A stretch of DNA of 64,000 bases from Enterobacteriaceae bacterium 4M9. Lineage in GTDB: Bacteria > Pseudomonadota > Gammaproteobacteria > Enterobacterales > Enterobacteriaceae. The stretch is from the NCBI GenBank assembly GCA_010092695.1, contig JAADJJ010000001.1, positions 1,364,001-1,428,000 of the forward strand. Reading direction: 5' to 3'. Within the stretch, counting starts at the first letter, position 1. Each line of letters begins with the position of its first letter. This document shows, piece after piece, positions 17,655 to 24,626 of the stretch. Under the pieces are notes generated by a model. The model had not been told where the DNA came from. It searched no databases and was given only the letters and a program-made list of their open reading frames with translations. The position numbers and the translations under genes were made by a program.

Positions 17655-18445
17655 TGCTGGAAATCCTTTATCAGGATGAGTGGTTGGTGGCCGTCAATAA
17701 ACCGTCTGGTTGGCTGGTACACCGAAGCTGGCTCGATCGCGATGAAAAAGTCGTGGTGATGCAGACCGTGCGCGACCAGATTGGACAGCACGTCTTTACC
17801 GTGCATCGCCTCGACAGGCCAACCTCTGGCGTGCTGCTGATGGGCTTATCAAGCGAGGTTGGCCGGCTTTTATCTCAGCAGTTTGAATCACATCAAATTC
17901 ATAAACATTATCACGCGATTGTGCGCGGCTGGCTGGAAGATGAGGCAACGCTGGATTACCCGCTGCGCGAAGAGCTGGATAAAATCGGTGATAAGTTCAG
18001 CCGTACTGATAAAGAACCGCAACCTGCACTGACGCACTATCGCGGCATCGCGATCTGTGAAATGCCGGTCGCCATTGGGCGATACAGCAGTGCGCGTTAC
18101 AGTCTGGTGGAAATGGCTCCGCAAACCGGGCGTAAGCACCAGCTTCGCCGCCACATGTCGCATTTACGCCATCCTATTATCGGTGACAGCAAACATGGCG
18201 ATCTGCGCCAGAACCGGGCAGCAGCAGAGCATTTTGGCTGCAACCGGCTGATGCTGCACGCAAGTCGCCTTGAGTTGGTTCACCCGGTGACTGGCGAGCC
18301 GCTGCGTATTGAAGCCGGGCTGGACCCGGTCTGGATGCAGGCGCTGACAGACTTTGGCTGGCGTGGAATTCTCCCCGAAATTGAAAGGGTTGCCTTTGGC
18401 CCCGACAGCGTCCAGGATGTTAACGATTCTACGTATAAGGAGTGA
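17654..18445 (+). CDS. truC: tRNA pseudouridine(65) synthase TruC
   Basis: TruC converts U65 of certain tRNAs to pseudouridine. This RluA-family enzyme has 263 residues. The catalytic aspartate is in HRLDRPTSGVLL near residue 54; the C-terminal part holds QTGRKHQLRRHM. The ATG overlaps the stop of yqcC, and yqcA follows 6 bases later, making a three-gene operon. Confidence 0.96.
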   Translation: MLEILYQDEWLVAVNKPSGWLVHRSWLDRDEKVVVMQTVRDQIGQHVFTVHRLDRPTSGVLLMGLSSEVGRLLSQQFESHQIHKHYHAIVRGWLEDEATLDYPLREELDKIGDKFSRTDKEPQPALTHYRGIAICEMPVAIGRYSSARYSLVEMAPQTGRKHQLRRHMSHLRHPIIGDSKHGDLRQNRAAAEHFGCNRLMLHASRLELVHPVTGEPLRIEAGLDPVWMQALTDFGWRGILPEIERVAFGPDSVQDVNDSTYKE

Positions 18446-18451
18446 CAGGCT

Positions 18452-18898
18452 ATGGCCGAAGTGGGCATTTTTGTCGGAACCATTTACGGAAACGCGCTGC
18501 TGGTAGCAGAAGAGGCGCAGGCTATTCTGGCAAGCCAGGGGCATGACGCAAAGGTATTTGAAGATCCCGAAGCCACGGACTGGGAACACTATCGTAACGG
18601 CTACGCGCTGGTGGTGACCTCAACCACCGGCCAGGGCGATCTGCCCGATAGCATTGTGCCGCTGTTTGAGGCTATTAAGGTTATCGGCTGGCACCCGGAA
18701 CTGAAATACGGCCTTATTGCCCTTGGCGACAGCATGTATGACAACTACTGCGGCGGCGGAAAGCAGTTTGACGCGCTGTTGCAGGAGCAGGGCGCCACCC
18801 GCCTTGGTGAGGTGCTGACCATTGACGCCAGTGAAACCACGGAGCCTGAAAGCGTCTCTAATCCCTGGGTTGAACACTGGAGCACGCTGGTTAAATGA
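18452..18898 (+). CDS. yqcA: Flavodoxin YqcA
   Basis: YqcA is a 148-residue short-chain FMN flavodoxin related to MioC. The phosphate-binding loop is GTIYGNALL near residue 8, and FMN-contacting loops are STTGQGDLP and GDSMYDNYCGGGKQFD. The electron-transfer partner is unknown. It ends the yqcC-truC-yqcA operon and a hairpin follows at 18905. Confidence 0.94.
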   Translation: MAEVGIFVGTIYGNALLVAEEAQAILASQGHDAKVFEDPEATDWEHYRNGYALVVTSTTGQGDLPDSIVPLFEAIKVIGWHPELKYGLIALGDSMYDNYCGGGKQFDALLQEQGATRLGEVLTIDASETTEPESVSNPWVEHWSTLVK

Positions 18899-18904
18899 GC
18901 CACA

Positions 18905-18930
18905 GCCCTTCGCGTTTGCGAAGGGCATCT
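18905..18930 (+). terminator. Probable terminator after yqcA
   Basis: A 9-bp stem GCCCTTCGC / GCGAAGGGC with a 4-base loop starts 6 bases after the yqcA stop; the following tract is only ATCTT. The remaining 295 bases to gudP hold no gene and must carry the gud promoter. Confidence 0.65.
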
Positions 18931-19225
18931 TCCCTCTGCGTTAACAAACGCTCACACCTCTCATTTCCTGCTATTTCGTGAAGCATCGCCCAGTCGCTTG
19001 TGCCGATGCCCTAAATCCCGTTTTAAGTATCCCTGAAAGTTGTATTCCTGCACGGTGAGCGAGCGCCGGGGCATTTTTATACTGTCTGCGTCAGTTCATA
19101 AAACCGCAGCTACTCAGCCAACACAACAACTCGCTGCGGATTGTCACGGCATATCATTCTGATTAACCCAGGGGTTGTGCTGTTCAGAATGGATGTAGCC
19201 ACGGGCTATTATTCAGGAGTACAAC

Positions 19226-20584
19226 ATGAACACATTTAGCCAGGCGCAGAGCGTTGTTGAAAAACGCACAAACGCCCGCTACTGGATAGTGGTGATGCTG
19301 TTTATTGTCACCTCATTCAACTACGGCGACAGGGCAACGCTGTCGATTGCCGGTTCGGAAATGGCGCGCGACATTGGCCTCGATCCGGTCGGCATGGGCT
19401 ACGTTTTCTCCGCGTTCTCATGGGCCTACGTGATTGGGCAAATTCCCGGCGGCTGGTTGCTTGACCGGTTTGGCTCCAAGCGCGTCTATTTCTGGTCCAT
19501 TTTTATCTGGTCGCTGTTTACGCTGTTACAGGGCTTTGTCGATATCTTTAGCGGTTTTGGCATCATTATCGCGCTGTTCACGCTGCGCTTTCTGGTCGGG
19601 CTTGCCGAAGCACCGTCTTTTCCCGGCAACAGCCGCATTGTGGCCGCCTGGTTCCCGGCGCAGGAGCGTGGCACTGCGGTCGCCATTTTTAACTCAGCCC
19701 AGTACTTCGCAACGGTGATTTTTGCGCCAATTATGGGCTGGCTCACCCACGCGGTGGGCTGGTCACACGTGTTCTTCTTTATGGGGGGACTTGGCATCAT
19801 CATCAGCTTTTTCTGGCTGAAAATGATTCACGACCCGGTAAGCCATCCGGGCGTAAACAAAGCCGAACTGGACTATATCGAGCAAGGCGGTGCGCTGGTC
19901 AACATGGACCAGAGCAGTAGCAAAGAAAAAGTGCCGTTTTCGCAGAAATGGGGCCAGATTAAGCAACTGCTTGGCTCACGCATGATGATTGGTATCTACA
20001 TCGGGCAGTACTGCATTAATGCGCTGACCTATTTCTTCATTACCTGGTTCCCGGTTTATCTGGTGCAGGCGCGCGGCATGTCGATTCTCAAAGCCGGGTT
20101 TGTCGCCTCAGTGCCTGCGATATGCGGCTTTATCGGCGGTGTGCTCGGCGGCGTGATTTCCGACTGGCTGATGCGCCGCAGCGGCTCACTGAACATTGCG
20201 CGCAAAACGCCAATTGTGGTCGGGATGCTGCTCTCTATCAGCATGGTGTTCTGCAACTATGTGCAGGCTGAATGGATGGTAGTGGGCTTTATGGCGATGG
20301 CCTTCTTTGGCAAAGGCATTGGTGCGCTCGGTTGGGCCGTGATGGCAGATACCGCGCCTAAAGAAATCAGCGGTCTTAGCGGCGGCCTGTTCAATATGTT
20401 CGGCAATATTTCCGGCATCGTCACGCCGATTGTCATTGGCTATATCGTTGGCGTGTCTGGCTCCTTCAACGGCGCGCTGATTTACGTGGGCATCCATGCG
20501 TTCATCGCCATTCTCAGCTATCTGGTGCTGGTGGGTGACATCAAGCGTATTGAGCTTAAACCGGTATCCGGGGTGCGCTCATGA
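19226..20584 (+). CDS. gudP: D-glucarate/galactarate transporter GudP
   Basis: GudP is a 452-residue major facilitator permease (anion:cation symporter branch) with 12 predicted spans. It imports glucarate and related hexarates. Typical motifs are FNYGDRATLSIAG at the first span, GWLLDRFGSKRV in the 2-3 loop and GLAEAPSFPGN. It is first in gudP-gudX-gudD-glycerate kinase; its stop overlaps the gudX start (ATGA). Control by the sugar-acid regulator CdaR is expected from E. coli, but I could not place a site. Confidence 0.94.
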   Translation: MNTFSQAQSVVEKRTNARYWIVVMLFIVTSFNYGDRATLSIAGSEMARDIGLDPVGMGYVFSAFSWAYVIGQIPGGWLLDRFGSKRVYFWSIFIWSLFTLLQGFVDIFSGFGIIIALFTLRFLVGLAEAPSFPGNSRIVAAWFPAQERGTAVAIFNSAQYFATVIFAPIMGWLTHAVGWSHVFFFMGGLGIIISFFWLKMIHDPVSHPGVNKAELDYIEQGGALVNMDQSSSKEKVPFSQKWGQIKQLLGSRMMIGIYIGQYCINALTYFFITWFPVYLVQARGMSILKAGFVASVPAICGFIGGVLGGVISDWLMRRSGSLNIARKTPIVVGMLLSISMVFCNYVQAEWMVVGFMAMAFFGKGIGALGWAVMADTAPKEISGLSGGLFNMFGNISGIVTPIVIGYIVGVSGSFNGALIYVGIHAFIAILSYLVLVGDIKRIELKPVSGVRS

Positions 20585-21921
20585 GTACGCAATCAGGCCC
20601 GGTCATTACCCGCATGCGCGTGATCCCGGTGGCGGGCCACGACAGCATGTTACTTAACATCGGCGGCGCGCACGCGCCGTACTTCACCCGCAACATTGTG
20701 GTGCTGACCGATAACGCCGGTAATACCGGCCTGGGTGAAGCGCCCGGCGGTGAGGTGATTTACCAGACGCTGGTGGAGGCCGTCCCGCAGGTCGTGGGGC
20801 AGGAAGTGGCGCGCATGAATCAACTGGTGCAGCGCGTACACATGGGCAACCAGTCGGCAGATTTTGACACCTTCGGCAAAGGCGCATGGACCTTTGAACT
20901 GCGCGTGAATGCCGTTGCTGCACTGGAGGCCGCACTGCTGGATTTACTCGGTAAGGCGCTCAATGTACCGGTATGCGAGCTGCTTGGGCCGGGTAAACAG
21001 CGCGACGAGGTTACTGTGCTGGGTTATCTGTTCTATATCGGCGATCGCAACAAAACGGATTTGCCGTATCTGGAAGGGCAGCAGGGCGCTCACGCCTGGT
21101 ATCATCTGCGCCACCAGCAGGCCTTAAGCACCCAGGCGGTTGTTGACCTGGCTGAAGCTGCGCAGGATCGCTACGGCTTTAAGGATTTCAAACTCAAAGG
21201 CGGTGTGCTGCCTGGCGAGCAGGAGCTTGAGGCCGCCTGCGCGTTGAAAAAGCGCTTCCCGGATGCGCGCATTACCGTTGACCCAAACGGCGCCTGGCTG
21301 CTTGATGAAGCCATTGCGTTGTGCAAAGGCATGAATGAGGTGCTGACCTACGCCGAAGATCCGTGTGGTGCAGAGCAGGGCTACTCCGGGCGCGAAGTGA
21401 TGGCAGAGTTTCGCCGTGCCACCGGCTTGCCGGTGGCAACCAACATGATAGCCACCAACTGGCGCGAAATGGGCCATGCCATCATGCTTAACGCGGTCGA
21501 TATTCCGCTTGCGGACCCGCACTTCTGGACGCTCAGCGGTGCAGTGCGCGTGGCGCAACTGTGCAACGACTGGGGACTGACCTGGGGTTGTCACTCCAAT
21601 AACCATTTCGATATTTCGCTTGCCATGTTTACCCACGTGGGCGCGGCGGCACCCGGTAGGCCGACGGCCATTGATACCCACTGGATCTGGCAGGAGGGCG
21701 ACCAGCGCCTGACCCGCGAGCCGCTGGCGATTCGCGGCGGTAAAATTGCCGTGCCGCAGGCGCCGGGGCTGGGTGTGGAGCCAGACTGGGAACGCATCGA
21801 GCAGGCACACCAGCTTTATAAAACGCTGCCCGGTGGCGCGCGCAACGACGCCAGCGCCATGCGCTACCTGGTGCCGGGATGGACATTTGACCGCAAGCGC
21901 CCGGCTTTCGGTCGCGCATAA
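20581..21921 (+). CDS. gudX: Glucarate dehydratase-related protein GudX
   Basis: GudX is an enolase-superfamily member of 446 residues, paralogous to the neighbouring GudD. It keeps the KxK pair (DFKLKGG), the metal-ligand region VDPNGAW, the AEDPCGAEQG stretch and the HSNNHFD histidine region. In E. coli the product is thought to have little glucarate dehydratase activity of its own, so its true substrate is uncertain. It lies in the middle of the gud operon. Confidence 0.93.
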   Translation: MSTQSGPVITRMRVIPVAGHDSMLLNIGGAHAPYFTRNIVVLTDNAGNTGLGEAPGGEVIYQTLVEAVPQVVGQEVARMNQLVQRVHMGNQSADFDTFGKGAWTFELRVNAVAALEAALLDLLGKALNVPVCELLGPGKQRDEVTVLGYLFYIGDRNKTDLPYLEGQQGAHAWYHLRHQQALSTQAVVDLAEAAQDRYGFKDFKLKGGVLPGEQELEAACALKKRFPDARITVDPNGAWLLDEAIALCKGMNEVLTYAEDPCGAEQGYSGREVMAEFRRATGLPVATNMIATNWREMGHAIMLNAVDIPLADPHFWTLSGAVRVAQLCNDWGLTWGCHSNNHFDISLAMFTHVGAAAPGRPTAIDTHWIWQEGDQRLTREPLAIRGGKIAVPQAPGLGVEPDWERIEQAHQLYKTLPGGARNDASAMRYLVPGWTFDRKRPAFGRA

Positions 21922-21942
21922 TTAATGAGAAAGGATGTGGAT

Positions 21943-23277
21943 ATGAGTACACAAACACCCGTTGTTACCGCAATGCAGGTCATTCCGGTCGCCGGTCATG
22001 ACAGTATGCTTATGAACCTGAGCGGTGCGCACGCGCCGTTTTTCACCCGCAACATCGTGATCATTAAAGATAACGCTGGCCATACCGGTGTGGGTGAGAT
22101 TCCTGGCGGCGAAAAGATTCGCCAGACGCTGGAAGACGCTATTCCGCTGGTGGTGGGCAAAACGCTCGGCCAGTACAAAAATCTGCTTAACGATGTGCGC
22201 AGCCGCTTTGCTGACCGCGATTGCGCTGGCCGTGGTCTGCAAACTTTTGATTTACGCACCACGATTCACGTCGTAACCGGGATTGAAGCGGCCATGCTCG
22301 ATTTGCTGGGCCAGCACCTCGGCGTCAATGTGGCGACACTGCTGGGCGACGGCCAGCAGCGTGATGAGGTAGAAATGCTCGGTTATCTGTTTTACATCGG
22401 CGATCGCAAACGCACGCCGCTGCCTTACCAGAGCCAGCCGGATGAAACCTGTGACTGGTATCGCCTGCGTCACGATGAGGCGATGACGCCGCAGAGCGTT
22501 GTGCGTCTGGCTGAAGCCGCGTACGAAAAGTATGGCTTTAACGATTTCAAACTGAAGGGCGGCGTGCTGGCCGGTGAGGAAGAGGCCGAGGCGATTAGCG
22601 CGCTGGCGGCCCGCTTCCCGCAGGCGCGAGTGACGCTTGACCCGAACGGCGCCTGGTCGTTGGACGAGGCAATTCGCATCGGTAAACAGTTGCGTGGCGT
22701 GCTGGCGTATGCAGAAGATCCCTGTGGTGCAGAGCAGGGCTACTCCGGGCGTGAAGTGATGGCAGAGTTTCGCCGCGCCACCGGTTTGCCGACGGCAACT
22801 AATATGATTGCTACGGACTGGCGACAGATGGGGCACACGCTGTCGCTCCAGTCGGTGGATATTCCGCTCGCGGATCCGCACTTCTGGACTATGCAAGGCT
22901 CGGTGCGTGTGGCACAGATGTGTCATGAGTTTGGCCTGACCTGGGGTTCGCACTCTAACAACCACTTCGACGTATCGCTTGCGATGTTCACCCACGTGGC
23001 AGCAGCAGCACCGGGCACTATCACCGCGATTGATACCCACTGGATCTGGCAGGAAGGCAATCAGCGCCTGACCAAAGAACCGCTTGTGATTCAGGGCGGA
23101 AAAGTGAAAGTACCAGAGGTACCGGGGCTTGGCGTGGAACTGGATATGGACCGGGTGATGCAGGCGCACGCGCTGTACCAGAAACACGGACTGGGCGCAC
23201 GTGACGATGCGCAGGGCATGCAGTATCTGATTCCTGACTGGCGCTTTGACAACAAACGGCCCTGCATGGTGCGTTGA
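21943..23277 (+). CDS. gudD: D-glucarate dehydratase GudD
   Basis: GudD dehydrates D-glucarate (and L-idarate) to 5-keto-4-deoxyglucarate. It has 444 residues in the muconate-lactonizing branch of the enolase superfamily. Catalytic elements include the KxK pair in DFKLKGGVL, metal ligands from LDPNGAW and AEDPCG, and the general-acid/base histidine in GSHSNNHFD. ATG at 21943 follows AAAGGA; an in-frame ATG at 21925 lacks such a site and is longer than the family. Confidence 0.96.
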   Translation: MSTQTPVVTAMQVIPVAGHDSMLMNLSGAHAPFFTRNIVIIKDNAGHTGVGEIPGGEKIRQTLEDAIPLVVGKTLGQYKNLLNDVRSRFADRDCAGRGLQTFDLRTTIHVVTGIEAAMLDLLGQHLGVNVATLLGDGQQRDEVEMLGYLFYIGDRKRTPLPYQSQPDETCDWYRLRHDEAMTPQSVVRLAEAAYEKYGFNDFKLKGGVLAGEEEAEAISALAARFPQARVTLDPNGAWSLDEAIRIGKQLRGVLAYAEDPCGAEQGYSGREVMAEFRRATGLPTATNMIATDWRQMGHTLSLQSVDIPLADPHFWTMQGSVRVAQMCHEFGLTWGSHSNNHFDVSLAMFTHVAAAAPGTITAIDTHWIWQEGNQRLTKEPLVIQGGKVKVPEVPGLGVELDMDRVMQAHALYQKHGLGARDDAQGMQYLIPDWRFDNKRPCMVR

Positions 23278-23321
23278 TGTACGGCTTTGTCCGGTTTCAT
23301 AATACGGGCAATGATGGACCT

Positions 23322-23342
23322 CCCCACTTCGGCGAAGTGGGG
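23322..23342. other. Perfect intercistronic hairpin between gudD and the glycerate kinase gene
   Basis: A 9-bp perfect stem (CCCCACTTC / GAAGTGGGG) with a three-base loop lies in the 89-base gap between gudD and the next gene. No T tract follows, so it is more likely an mRNA-stability or partial-attenuation element than a full terminator. Confidence 0.6.
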
Positions 23343-23366
23343 ATCTGTTGAGAATAAGGATCGCCG

Positions 23367-24506
23367 ATGAAAATAGTGATCGCACCGGATTCATACAAAG
23401 AAAGCCTGAGCGCACTTGAAGTTGCTGATTGCATCGAGCAGGGGTTCCGCGCCGTCTTTCCTGAGGCAGAATATGTGAAGGTGCCGATGGCCGACGGCGG
23501 CGAAGGCACCGTTGAGGCGATGATTGCGGCAACCGATGGACGACGCCTTGAGCTTGAGGTTACCGGTCCGCTGGGTCAGCCGGTGACGGCATTTTACGGC
23601 CTTTCTGGCGACGGACGCAGTGCGTTTATCGAAATGGCGGCGGCAAGCGGGCTGGAACTGCTGAGCAGCATGCAGCGCGACCCGCGCATTACCACCTCTT
23701 ACGGCACTGGCGAGCTGATTTGTCATGCGCTGGATGCTGGTGTGGAGCACATCATTATCGGCATTGGCGGCAGCGCGACTAACGATGCGGGTGCGGGCAT
23801 GCTCCAGGCACTCGGTGTGCGTCTGACCGATAGCCAGGATAACGATTTAGCGCCCGGCGGTGCGGCATTAGCACAGCTGGCGAAGATTGATGCCACCGGG
23901 TTGGATACGCGTATTGCGCGCTGTCGTATCGACGTTGCCTGTGATGTCACAAACCCGCTTACCGGTGAACAGGGCGCATCGGCGATTTTTGGTCCGCAAA
24001 AGGGCGCGACGCCGCAGATGGTTAAGCAACTGGACCAGGCGCTGGCCCACTTTGCAAAGGCCATTGCCCGCGATGTGGGCAAAGAGGTGCTGGCGCTTGA
24101 AGGTGGCGGTGCGGCAGGTGGAATGGGGGCGGCACTATACGCCTTTTGCGGCGCAGAGCTGCGCCCAGGTATTGATATTGTGACCGGTGCGCTAAATCTT
24201 GAAGCACAACTGCGTGATGCCGATGTGGTGATTACCGGCGAAGGACGTATCGACAGCCAGTCGATTCACGGCAAGGTGCCGGTTGGCGTGGCGCGCATTG
24301 CCAAACGACACAACAAGCCGGTTATCGGCATTGCCGGAAGCCTGACGCCCGACGTGGGAGTGGTGCACGAGCACGGTATTGATGCGGTTTTCAGTGTGAT
24401 AGACAGCGTATGTACGCTGGAGCAGGCGTTGGAAAATGCCGCGCAGAATGTACGCCGTGCGGCGCGCAATGTGGCGTGCGTGTTGAAAATGGGGCCGCTA
24501 AGATGA
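23367..24506 (+). CDS. garK: Glycerate 2-kinase (GarK/GlxK family)
   Basis: This 379-residue kinase phosphorylates D-glycerate to 2-phosphoglycerate, the last step by which hexarate breakdown enters glycolysis. It starts with MKIVIAPDSYKESL and shows GIGGSATNDAGAG, PQKGAT and GGGAAGGMGAAL, hallmarks of glycerate kinase type 1. In E. coli garK lies elsewhere; its position at the end of the gud operon makes a complete import-to-glycerate set except the aldolase and tartronate semialdehyde reductase. It could equally be named glxK; sequence alone does not separate them. Confidence 0.88.
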   Translation: MKIVIAPDSYKESLSALEVADCIEQGFRAVFPEAEYVKVPMADGGEGTVEAMIAATDGRRLELEVTGPLGQPVTAFYGLSGDGRSAFIEMAAASGLELLSSMQRDPRITTSYGTGELICHALDAGVEHIIIGIGGSATNDAGAGMLQALGVRLTDSQDNDLAPGGAALAQLAKIDATGLDTRIARCRIDVACDVTNPLTGEQGASAIFGPQKGATPQMVKQLDQALAHFAKAIARDVGKEVLALEGGGAAGGMGAALYAFCGAELRPGIDIVTGALNLEAQLRDADVVITGEGRIDSQSIHGKVPVGVARIAKRHNKPVIGIAGSLTPDVGVVHEHGIDAVFSVIDSVCTLEQALENAAQNVRRAARNVACVLKMGPLR

Positions 24507-24594
24507 CTGGCTGTTGCGTTGCAGGCGTTACCTCAGCCTGAGTGCGGGTGAGACGTTAACCGTGCGCCTGGCTATGACTAAGAGTTAACCAGGT

Positions 24595-24618
24595 ATTGGG
24601 GCCGGATTAGGCCCCAAT
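24595..24618. terminator. Hairpin between convergent glycerate kinase and barA genes
   Basis: A 9-bp perfect stem (ATTGGGGCC / GGCCCCAAT) with a 6-base loop lies 9 bases from the end of barA and about 90 bases from the kinase stop. There is no long T tract on either side, so it is a probable but weak bidirectional terminator. Confidence 0.6.
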
Positions 24619-24626
24619 CCTGCGCG

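Noticed and set aside
22252..23532. Minus-strand open frame of 426 codons opposite gudD
   Set aside because: Entirely antisense to gudD and the start of the glycerate kinase gene; composition rich in His, Arg and Cys shows it is a mirror of a GC-rich gene.
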